Positions 57,664 through 64,000 of a stretch of 64,000 bases of DNA are shown here, piece by piece (position 1 is the first letter of the stretch; every line of letters begins with the position of its first letter). This DNA comes from Poindextera sp036272595. GTDB lineage: Bacteria; Pseudomonadota; Alphaproteobacteria; Caulobacterales; Caulobacteraceae. The notes beneath the pieces are model-generated. The model ran no database searches. It saw only the letters and a list, made by a program, of their open reading frames with translations, and was not told where the DNA came from. The DNA is taken from assembly GCA_036272595.1 (NCBI GenBank), contig DATAYM010000091.1:1-64000 (forward strand), given 5' to 3'. Both the position numbers and the translations under genes were made by a program.

Positions 57664-57675
57664 TAGTGTAATAAA
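57664..57675. promoter_or_regulatory. AT-rich operator-like box 2 (hydrolase / TauD-like divergent region)
   Basis: TAGTGTAATAAA, 11 of 12 bases identical to box 1, in the 106-bp gap between the divergent hydrolase and dioxygenase genes. It is AT-rich in an otherwise GC-rich stretch. Confidence 0.5.
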
Positions 57676-57712
57676 TGGCATCAAGCGCGTGTGAGCGCAT
57701 TGGGAGGATGCC

Positions 57713-58756
57713 ATGGAGCTGAACGTGGGACGCGCCGCCGAGGGCTTCGAGCTTCCGCCGGGGGTCAGCCACCGGGCCTTCGACGCTCACGGGCTGCCGC
57801 TGATCCTCGAGCCCGTCGCCGGCTCGCCCCTGGCCTCCGACCCGACGGCGGTGCAGGCCTGGTACGCCGAGCATCACACGGCGCTCGAGGCGCTGCTGCC
57901 GACGAGCGGCGGGGTGGTGCTGCGCGGCTTCGCCATCCCCGACACGGCGTCGTTCAACGCCATGATCGAATGCTACGACACCGACCCGCACGGCTACGCC
58001 GGCGGCCTGACGCCGCGCAAGAACATCGCCGGCAAGGTGTTCGAGGCCTCGCGCGTCCCGGCCGACCAGAAGATCATCCTCCACCAGGAGATGGGCTATC
58101 TGCCCAACTATCCGAGGATGGTCGTGTTCTATTGCCTGGTTCCGGCGGCGAGCGGCGGCTGCACCACCATCGGCGACATCCGCCGCTTCCAGCGGCAGAT
58201 CCCCGACGCCTTGATGGCCTCCGTCCGCGAGCGCGGCGTGCTCTACCGCCGCAACTACCGCGCGCCAGGTCCGGAAGCCGATCCGATCAAGGCGCTCTTC
58301 CGGCGCGAGTGGACCGACGTGCTGCAGGTGACCACCCGGGAGCAGGCCGAAGCGGCCTGCGCGGCCGTCGGCTGCGAGGCGGTCTGGGAAGACGACGGCT
58401 CGCTGTCCATGCGCTACCGGTCCCCCGGTTTCGTGCGGCATCCGGTCACCGGCGAGGAGGTCTGGTTCGCGCAGGTGCAGGGCATGCATTTCAACGAGGC
58501 GCGCCTGGAGGGCAATTTCCCCATGCTGGCGGAAGCCTTCCCGGGCGGGCGGCCGCGGCCGATCGAGATCCTCTACGGCGACGGCGGCGACATCCCGGAG
58601 GCGCTGGTGACGCCGCTCTATCCCATCCTCGACGCCCTGGCGGTGAACCTCACCTACGAGCACGGCGATTTCATGCTGCTCGACAACATCTTCACCGCCC
58701 ACGGCCGCGAGCGCTACACCGGGGAGCGGAACGTGCAGGTCGGCCTGGTGTTCTGA
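57713..58756 (+). CDS. TauD/TfdA-like Fe(II)/2-oxoglutarate dioxygenase
   Basis: A 347-residue dioxygenase. Iron ligands His124 and Glu126 in ILHQEMGY (HxE in place of the common HxD) and His330 in LLDNIFTAHGRERY, with a downstream Arg for 2-oxoglutarate. The start MELNVGRAAEGFELPPGVSH is preceded by GGGAGG. Members of this subgroup hydroxylate carboxylic acids or amino-acid-like substrates; here it may perform the first oxygenation of the cluster substrate. Single rightward gene, convergent with the MFS transporter gene. Confidence 0.9.
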   Translation: MELNVGRAAEGFELPPGVSHRAFDAHGLPLILEPVAGSPLASDPTAVQAWYAEHHTALEALLPTSGGVVLRGFAIPDTASFNAMIECYDTDPHGYAGGLTPRKNIAGKVFEASRVPADQKIILHQEMGYLPNYPRMVVFYCLVPAASGGCTTIGDIRRFQRQIPDALMASVRERGVLYRRNYRAPGPEADPIKALFRREWTDVLQVTTREQAEAACAAVGCEAVWEDDGSLSMRYRSPGFVRHPVTGEEVWFAQVQGMHFNEARLEGNFPMLAEAFPGGRPRPIEILYGDGGDIPEALVTPLYPILDALAVNLTYEHGDFMLLDNIFTAHGRERYTGERNVQVGLVF

Positions 58757-58770
58757 GCCGCCGAGGCGGC
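58757..58770. terminator. hairpin between convergent TauD-like and MFS genes
   Basis: GCCGC and GCGGC arms (58757-58761 and 58766-58770) around CGAG sit between the two convergent stop codons. No T-run follows; weak evidence. Confidence 0.4.
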
Positions 58771-58778
58771 GCCCGGGA

Positions 58779-60131
58779 TCAGAGCGCGCCGGCCGCCAGG
58801 GACGCGGCGGGCGGCTGAGCCGGGCTCAGCGCCGCCTCATCGCCCTTCGCGGCGATCAGCCGGGCCATCGGCTTGCGCAGCGCCAGGACGCAGGCGGCCG
58901 CCAGCGGTCCGCAGACCGCCGCCACGACGGCGATGCCGCCGCCGAGGTGGCTGGCCTGGTCGCCGGGCAGCAGCCGGGCCGCCAGCACGACAGCCGTCGG
59001 GCCGAGGGCGATGCCGGTCAGGGCGTTCCCGAGCAGGCCGGCGGCCAGCATTTCGCCGCGCAGCCGCGAGGGCACGGCCCACTGCACGCAAATGAACGGC
59101 ATCACCCCCGTGCCCATGATGAAGATCATGCCGGCGCCGAAGAAGGCGAGGAAGCCGACGGCGCTGGGCGCCAGGGCGGCGGCCACCACAAGCGGAAAGC
59201 CGAGCATCAGCCCGCCCGCCAGCACCAGGTTCGGCGCGTCGGGCCGGCCCCGCGCGCTCCAGGCCTCGGCGATGCGCGGCGCCAGCAGCATGCCGGAGAC
59301 GCCCATCACCATGCTGATCAGGCCGATGGAGATTCCGGCGTCGCCGGCGGCCCAGTGGAAGCGGCGCACGAGGTAGGTCGGCGCCCAGCCGCCGAGGCCA
59401 TACACGATGACCTGGCCGATCGCGGCGGCGACGAACATCAGGAAGACCGGCGCGTAGGGCTTGCGGATCCAGGCGAAGGTCAGGCCCGGAGAGGCCGGCG
59501 CTGCATCTCGCTGGGGCTCCTTAACGGTCAGCGCCACCAAGGCGGCGAGCAGCAGGGCCGGCGCGCCAACCGCGAGGAAGACCGCCTGCCATGGCCGGAC
59601 GAGCCCGGTCAGCGGCAGGACGATGCGCGGCAGGCCGGCGGCTGCGTTAACCGCCATGCCGCCGAGGATGTAGGCTCCCGTGGCGCCGGCCGCGCCGAAC
59701 GCCATGTAGACGCTGCTGGCGTGAGCCCGGCGCTCGGGTGGGAAGAGGTCGCAGATCAGCGACAGGCTGGCCGGCGTCAGCGCCGCCTCGCCGATCGCAA
59801 CGCCGATCCGCAGCGAGCAAAGCAGCCAGAAGGTCCCCGCCAGGCCCGATCCAAGCGTGCAGGCGCCCCAGACCACGGCGGCCGAAACCACCAGCCACTT
59901 GCGGTTGCCGATGTCGGCGACCCGTCCGAGCGGCAAGCCGACGACCGAATAGAACACCGCGAAGGCCGCGCCCATCAAAAGGCTGATCTGGGTGTCGTTG
60001 ATGTGCAGGTCGTGGCGTAGCGGCTCGACCATGAGGTTCAGGATCAGCCGGTCGACACCGGCGACGACATAAAGCCCGCCAAGCACCACGACCGCGTACC
60101 AGCCGCTCCAGACGCTCCGAATCTCGCGCAC
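58779..60131 (-). CDS. MFS transporter (Spns-like)
   Basis: A 450-residue major-facilitator protein with 12 predicted membrane segments. After the first helix, NDTQISLLMGAAFAVFYSVV and GLPLGRVADIGNRKWLVVSA carry the MFS loop 2-3 motif; RIGVAIGEAALTPASLSLIC and FPPERRAHASSVYMAFGAAG are typical of the sphingolipid-transporter-like branch. Start is a GTG at 60131 with a G-rich SD just before it. It probably imports the organic acid degraded by the surrounding enzymes; substrate unknown. Confidence 0.88.
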   Translation of the reverse strand: MREIRSVWSGWYAVVVLGGLYVVAGVDRLILNLMVEPLRHDLHINDTQISLLMGAAFAVFYSVVGLPLGRVADIGNRKWLVVSAAVVWGACTLGSGLAGTFWLLCSLRIGVAIGEAALTPASLSLICDLFPPERRAHASSVYMAFGAAGATGAYILGGMAVNAAAGLPRIVLPLTGLVRPWQAVFLAVGAPALLLAALVALTVKEPQRDAAPASPGLTFAWIRKPYAPVFLMFVAAAIGQVIVYGLGGWAPTYLVRRFHWAAGDAGISIGLISMVMGVSGMLLAPRIAEAWSARGRPDAPNLVLAGGLMLGFPLVVAAALAPSAVGFLAFFGAGMIFIMGTGVMPFICVQWAVPSRLRGEMLAAGLLGNALTGIALGPTAVVLAARLLPGDQASHLGGGIAVVAAVCGPLAAACVLALRKPMARLIAAKGDEAALSPAQPPAASLAAGAL

Positions 60132-60170
60132 CCCGCCCCCCTTGTTTTGGCGGCCGAGCCGCTCCTGACA

Positions 60171-60182
60171 AATATTATACTA
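60171..60182. promoter_or_regulatory. AT-rich operator-like box 3 (MFS transporter)
   Basis: On the reverse strand it reads TAGTATAATATT, close to boxes 1 and 2, about 40 nt before the transporter start. It contains TATAAT and so may also be a -10 element. Confidence 0.45.
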
Positions 60183-60269
60183 ATTGACGCGGGGCAAACG
60201 TCATCGCCGGGCGGGGCGGAGCAAAACCCGCGCCGAAGTTTCCGCGTGACTCCGGCTTCGCCTTGGATA

Positions 60270-60287
60270 TAGGATAATAATTATTCC
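60270..60287. promoter_or_regulatory. AT-rich operator-like box 4 (acyl-CoA dehydrogenase unit)
   Basis: TAGGATAATAAT (60270-60281), followed by an inverted extension so that GGATAATAATTATTCC (60272-60287) is nearly palindromic. It lies 15 nt before the GTG of the first acyl-CoA dehydrogenase gene. Confidence 0.5.
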
Positions 60288-60302
60288 AATGGAGCGGGAT
60301 CG

Positions 60303-61325
60303 GTGCGCGCGGTTCTCAACGAAGAACAGGAGATGCTGAAGGGCACGGCGATGCGGATCGCCGCATCGGCGGCCGTCACGACGCCCGCGGACCTGGCCCG
60401 GATCGACCGCGACGCGGCCTGGAGCGAACTGGCCAAGGCCGGTCTCCTCGGCATGCGCCTGCGTGACGACCAGGGCGCGCCGATGACTTCCGGCGTCGAA
60501 CTGATGCTGGTCGCCCAGAGCCTGGGCGAGGCGCTGTCGCCGAGCCCGTTCATCGGCGTCGCCCTCGCCTGTGAACTGCTGGCGCTGGCCGAGGCCCCGG
60601 CCGAATGCCTCGCCGATATCGCCGAGGGCCGCGTTCGCTACAGCCTGCTCCTCGGCGCCCGACTCGAGGGCCCGGCCGATGGCCTGAGCGGCGCCTTCTG
60701 CCTCGATGCGGAGGGGGTCGCCTACGGATTGGCGATCAGCGGCTCGCAGCTCATGCGCGTCGGTCTCGATCCCGGCGCGGCGCGGGACGGCGTCGACCTG
60801 ACCCGCCGGGTCGGAATGCTCCCGGCCCCGGGCGCGGCGGCCGAGCCGGTCGGGCGGCCGATGACGCCCGCCGATCTCCAGCGCTGGACAGCCCTGGCGC
60901 TGACCCTGGTCTGCGCGGACATCGTCGGCGTGCTGAGCGCGGGCCTGACGCGGCTGGTCGATTATTCCAAGACGCGCATCCAGTACGGCGCCCCGATCGG
61001 GTCCTTCCAGGCCGTGCAGCACATGTGCGCCGAGATGCTGGTGGACACGCAAGCGGCGGCCAGCCTGGTCAACTACGCCGCCTGGAGCATCGACGCGCTG
61101 GCGCCGGAAGAGGCCCTGATGGCCGCCCGCACCGCCAAGGGCTATTGCGGTCCGGTGGCGCAGAAGGTCAGCGAGACCTTGATGCAGGCCTATGGCGGAA
61201 TCGGCCAGGTCTGGGACCACGAGGGCCATCTGCGCGCCCGGCGCGCCATGTTCGACCGCAAGCTGTTCGGCGACGAGCACCACCAGTTGCTCGAGATCGC
61301 CGCCGCGCGGATGGGACGGGCCTGA
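60303..61325 (+). CDS. acyl-CoA dehydrogenase family protein, small-subunit type
   Basis: A 340-residue flavoprotein-fold protein. The C-terminal helical domain is normal (YCGPVAQKVSETLMQAYGGI; GQVWDHEGHLRARRAMFDRK), but the middle beta-domain lacks the CQGFSEPxAGSD FAD/substrate segment present in the next two genes. This is the pattern of the smaller partner in heteromeric acyl-CoA dehydrogenases. Start is a GTG at 60303, after GGAGCGGG. One base overlap with the next gene (TGATG) suggests fixed stoichiometry. Likely oxidises a CoA-bound side chain together with its neighbour. Confidence 0.85.
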   Translation: MRAVLNEEQEMLKGTAMRIAASAAVTTPADLARIDRDAAWSELAKAGLLGMRLRDDQGAPMTSGVELMLVAQSLGEALSPSPFIGVALACELLALAEAPAECLADIAEGRVRYSLLLGARLEGPADGLSGAFCLDAEGVAYGLAISGSQLMRVGLDPGAARDGVDLTRRVGMLPAPGAAAEPVGRPMTPADLQRWTALALTLVCADIVGVLSAGLTRLVDYSKTRIQYGAPIGSFQAVQHMCAEMLVDTQAAASLVNYAAWSIDALAPEEALMAARTAKGYCGPVAQKVSETLMQAYGGIGQVWDHEGHLRARRAMFDRKLFGDEHHQLLEIAAARMGRA

Positions 61326-62458
61326 TGGACTATTTCGAGACAGCGGCCGAAACGGAGTTCCGCCTGAAGGTTCGCGACTGGCTGGCCGGCAACGCGCCGA
61401 AGAATTGGCGCGCCGAGGCGAAGACCGACGCGGAGATGGGCCCGCTCCTCCGCCGCTGGCAGCGCACGCTTTACGACGGGGGCTTCGTCGGCGTCACCTG
61501 GCCGGTGGAATACGGCGGCCGGGGCCTTGGTCCCACCTACGAGGCGATCCTCAACGATGAGTTGGGCAAGGCCGACACGCCGCGGATCTCGTTCCACAAC
61601 TATCTCGGCCGGGCGCTGTTCACCTACGGGACCGAGGCGCAGAAACAGCGGTTCCTGCCGCCGATGCTGCGCGGCGACATCCAGTGGTGCCAGGGCTTCT
61701 CAGAGCCGAACGCCGGCTCCGACCTCGCCTCGCTGCGCACCTTCGCCGAGCTGAAGGGCGACCGCTACGTGGTCAACGGGCAGAAGCTCTGGACCAGCGG
61801 CGCCCAGCACGCCGACTGGTGCGTGCTGCTGGTCAGGACCGACCGTGAAGCCGCCAAGCACCGCGGCATCAGCTGCCTGCTGACACCGGTCACCGTTCCG
61901 GGCGTCACCATCCGCCCGATCCGCATTTCCGACGGCCAGCCGGAAACCTGCGAGATGTTCTTCGACGACGTCGAGGTGCCGGCCGACCAGCGGATCGGGG
62001 ATGAGGGCGCCGGGTGGCGGATCGCCATGACCGTGCTGGCCTACGAGCGCGGCCCGGCCGACATCGGCCTGATCGCCACCTTCCAGACGGCGCTGCGGCG
62101 CCTTGAAGCCATGGCCGTCGAGCGCGGGCTGGCGCGGGACGCCGAAACGCGCAAGGCGATCTCCCGCGTCTATGTGCTGGGCGAGGCGCTTCGATTGAAT
62201 GTGGTGGAGCAGCTCTCCCAGCGTAGCGCCGGCAGGCCGCCCGGCCCCGAGGGCTCGGTGGCGCGGCTGCTGCTCACCCAGGCCGAACAGGCCTTGCGGA
62301 CGCTGGAATTGGACATCGCCGGCGCGGCCGCCTTCACCGACCCCGAGGACGGCGCCTTCGCCAGTTATCTGCGATCGCGGACGATCAGCATTTTCGGCGG
62401 CACCTCGCAAATCCAGAAGAACATCCTCGCCCAGCAAGTGCTCGGAATGCCGAGATAG
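61325..62458 (+). CDS. acyl-CoA dehydrogenase, large-subunit type
   Basis: A 377-residue acyl-CoA dehydrogenase. FVGVTWPVEYGGRGLGPTYE, WCQGFSEPNAGSDLASLRTF (FAD contact), NGQKLWTSGAQHADWCVLLV, and C-terminal FGGTSQIQKNILAQQVLGMP are all complete. The ATG at 61325 overlaps the preceding stop; upstream in-frame sequence is shadow. It should form the FAD-binding half with the 340-residue protein before it, by analogy with sterol side-chain dehydrogenases; the substrate itself is unknown. Confidence 0.9.
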   Translation: MDYFETAAETEFRLKVRDWLAGNAPKNWRAEAKTDAEMGPLLRRWQRTLYDGGFVGVTWPVEYGGRGLGPTYEAILNDELGKADTPRISFHNYLGRALFTYGTEAQKQRFLPPMLRGDIQWCQGFSEPNAGSDLASLRTFAELKGDRYVVNGQKLWTSGAQHADWCVLLVRTDREAAKHRGISCLLTPVTVPGVTIRPIRISDGQPETCEMFFDDVEVPADQRIGDEGAGWRIAMTVLAYERGPADIGLIATFQTALRRLEAMAVERGLARDAETRKAISRVYVLGEALRLNVVEQLSQRSAGRPPGPEGSVARLLLTQAEQALRTLELDIAGAAAFTDPEDGAFASYLRSRTISIFGGTSQIQKNILAQQVLGMPR

Positions 62459-62483
62459 GGTCGGGGAGGGGAGGAAAAACACC

Positions 62484-63626
62484 ATGGACTTTGACTGGAG
62501 CCCGGAAGACGCCGCCTTCCGCCGTGATCTGACCGCCTTTCTGGAGGCGGAGCTGCCCGAGGATTTCGACGCCTTCGCCCTGGAACCGCCGGAGCAGAAG
62601 CGTTTCTCCAAGGATTTCGCCGCCAAGCTCGCCGAGCGACGCTGGCTGACGCCCGCCTGGCCCCGCGAATACGGCGGGCTTGAGCAATCGGCTTGGCAGC
62701 AGCTGATCCTCAGCGAAGAGATGGTCGCCCACGGCGAGCCCAGGACCGCGCAGTACATGTGCGTGAACTGGGTCGGCCCGGCGCTGATCATGGCCGGGAC
62801 GGAAGAGCAGAAGGCCTATCACCTGCAGCGCATCAGCAGCGGCGACGTTGTCTGGTGCCAGGGATTCTCCGAGCCCGGCGCCGGTTCGGACCTGGCCAAC
62901 CTCAGGACCAAGGCGGTCTGGGACGGCGAGGCCTATGTGATCACCGGCGAGAAGATCTGGACCTCCTACGCCGACACGGCCGACTTCTGCTTCCTGCTGG
63001 CCAGGACCGACCCGGACGCGCGCAAGCACCACGGCATCTCCATCTTCCTGGTGCCCACCGACGCGCCCGGCCTGACGATCAGCGAGATCCCCTCGGTCTT
63101 CCCGAAAGGCGCGTTCAACCAGTGCGTCTTCAACGAGGTGCGCGCGCCGGAGAGCTGGAGACTTGGTCCCGAGAACGGCGGCTGGCCGATCATCCGCAAG
63201 CTCTTGGTCAACGAGCGGGTGGGCGTCGCCCGCTTCCGCCGCGCGGCGACGACGCTCGATCGGGTGGCGCAGGCGGCCAGGCAAGCGGGCCTGCTCGAAG
63301 ACCCGATGGTCTGCGAAGCGATCGCCAAGGCGCAGGCGGCCTGCGACGCCGCGCGCGTGCTGATCTACCGGGTGGTGGACGAGCGCGCCAGGCAGCTGGC
63401 GCCCGACCTCACCGCCTATGTCTACCGCGTCGCCACCATCCGCGCCGAGCGCGCGGTCTATGAGGCGACGATCCAGGTGGAAGGGGCGGGAGGGCTGCTC
63501 AAGGGCAGCTGGAGCGCCACCCAGTTCGGCCACGCGCTGGCGTCGGGAACCGCGACCGGCACGCTCGAAATGCAACTCAATCTGATCGCCCGCGAAGTGA
63601 TCGGCGCGGCGGCGGCCGGGAGGTGA
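62484..63626 (+). CDS. acyl-CoA dehydrogenase, large-subunit type
   Basis: A 380-residue acyl-CoA dehydrogenase. WLTPAWPREYGGLEQSAWQQ, WCQGFSEPGAGSDLANLRTK and TGEKIWTSYADTADFCFLLA are typical. The C-terminus SGTATGTLEMQLNLIAREVI replaces the usual GGTSEIQ-type end, a variant common in this branch. A strong GGGGAGGGGAGG precedes the ATG at 62484. It is 25 nt after the previous gene and 4 nt before the next, so it pairs best with the following partial gene. Confidence 0.9.
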   Translation: MDFDWSPEDAAFRRDLTAFLEAELPEDFDAFALEPPEQKRFSKDFAAKLAERRWLTPAWPREYGGLEQSAWQQLILSEEMVAHGEPRTAQYMCVNWVGPALIMAGTEEQKAYHLQRISSGDVVWCQGFSEPGAGSDLANLRTKAVWDGEAYVITGEKIWTSYADTADFCFLLARTDPDARKHHGISIFLVPTDAPGLTISEIPSVFPKGAFNQCVFNEVRAPESWRLGPENGGWPIIRKLLVNERVGVARFRRAATTLDRVAQAARQAGLLEDPMVCEAIAKAQAACDAARVLIYRVVDERARQLAPDLTAYVYRVATIRAERAVYEATIQVEGAGGLLKGSWSATQFGHALASGTATGTLEMQLNLIAREVIGAAAAGR

Positions 63627-63630
63627 TCCG

Positions 63631-64000
63631 ATGGACATGCAACTGAATGAAACCCAGCGCGTGATCGAGGACGCCTGTCTCAAGCTGCTTGAGCAGCGGG
63701 CAGGGCCGGGCCGCGCCCGCGAACTGCGCAAGACGGACGACTTCGACGCTCGCCTGATGATCGAACTCGAGGAGGCGGGTTTCCTCGACCTGTTCCACGA
63801 GCCGGAGGCCGGGCCGCTGGTCGCCGCCCTGGTCACCGAGTGGGCCGCCAAGGCCGCGGCGCTCGCCCCGGTGGCCCAGCGCCTGCTGGTTGCGCCCGCG
63901 GTGATGGACGACAAGCCGCCGGCGCTGGTCGCCGTCGCCGACGCCGCGGAGCTGCGCGCGGTGCGTTTCGCCGCCGAAGCCGACATCCTGATCCTGGTGG
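63631..64000 (+). CDS. acyl-CoA dehydrogenase family protein, small-subunit type (cut by window edge)
   Basis: The first 123 residues of a gene running off the right edge. MDMQLNETQRVIEDACLKLL and ELEEAGFLDLFHEP fit the N-terminal helical domain of acyl-CoA dehydrogenases; the shortened, divergent N-terminal sequence resembles the 340-residue protein more than the two larger ones. GGGAGGTGA lies 5 nt before the ATG. Probably the partner of the preceding gene product. Confidence 0.8.
   Translation, partial: MDMQLNETQRVIEDACLKLLEQRAGPGRARELRKTDDFDARLMIELEEAGFLDLFHEPEAGPLVAALVTEWAAKAAALAPVAQRLLVAPAVMDDKPPALVAVADAAELRAVRFAAEADILILV

Noticed and set aside
1..64000. tRNA, rRNA, CRISPR arrays, transposases and riboswitches
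   Set aside because: I looked for their typical signatures by eye and found none; short RNA genes could still be missed without a covariance search.

Overview
The window is GC-rich (well above 60% by eye) and tightly packed, with many 1-4 nt stop/start overlaps and frequent GTG starts. Gene content points to an alphaproteobacterium: a glxBCD/glnT cluster, soxBDAG-purU, a cysteine-rich repeat protein beside dxs, and a TTGACG/GCTA-type promoter. A Caulobacteraceae-like (Caulobacter/Phenylobacterium) origin is my best guess but is inference only. I see no tRNA, rRNA, CRISPR array, insertion sequence or prophage.

Region 1 (1-3.7 kb) holds the start of dxs (cut by the left edge), a small secreted cysteine-rich protein, a DUF1254/DUF1214 protein and a Tam-like methyltransferase. 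Region 2 (3.8-19.2 kb) is a C1/methylated-amine block. It has a GlxA/GbdR-type regulator, a four-subunit sarcosine oxidase/N-methylglutamate dehydrogenase (soxBDAG), purU, a PP2C phosphatase-Ser/Thr kinase fusion, an amino-acid permease, an XRE-cupin regulator, three split glutamate-synthase-like subunits (glxBCD = mgsABC) and a type III glutamine synthetase (glnT = gmaS). Together these could encode the whole N-methylglutamate route: methylamine + glutamate to gamma-glutamylmethylamide, then N-methylglutamate, then glutamate plus a C1 unit. The soxBDAG-purU half could instead serve sarcosine/betaine breakdown.

Region 3 (19.2-21.3 kb) is small accessory DNA: a RES-Xre toxin-antitoxin pair with a palindromic operator, a VanZ-like membrane protein and a secreted His/Asp/Gly-rich protein.

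Region 4 (21.4-52.4 kb) is a large exopolysaccharide locus. Seventeen genes run leftward from about 45.5 to 22.9 kb as one apparent operon: PHP phosphatase, Wza, Wzc kinase, TPR protein, glycosyltransferases, Wzx flippase, Wzy-like polymerase, acyltransferase, AsnB-like amidotransferase, methyltransferase, two-domain oxidoreductase, heparinase II/III and WecB epimerase. Divergent from it are a WecA/MraY-family phosphosugar transferase, which lacks the Asp of its GDxGS motif, and a WbpA/WecC-type dehydrogenase. A beta-helix lyase-like protein, a CsgG/FlgT-like secreted protein, an FkbM methyltransferase and an O-antigen ligase flank the locus. WecB, the sugar dehydrogenase, AsnB and heparinase together suggest a polymer containing N-acetylated, perhaps amidated, hexosaminuronic acid.

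Region 5 (52.5-64 kb) begins with dusA and is followed by a catabolic cluster: zinc dehydrogenase, TtuC-like beta-decarboxylating dehydrogenase, class II aldolase, HSL-type hydrolase, TauD-like dioxygenase, MFS transporter and four acyl-CoA dehydrogenase genes, the last cut by the right edge. Four transcription-unit starts here carry a shared AT-rich 12-mer (TAGTGTAATAAT-like), suggesting one regulon. The acyl-CoA dehydrogenases look like two large/small heteromeric pairs.
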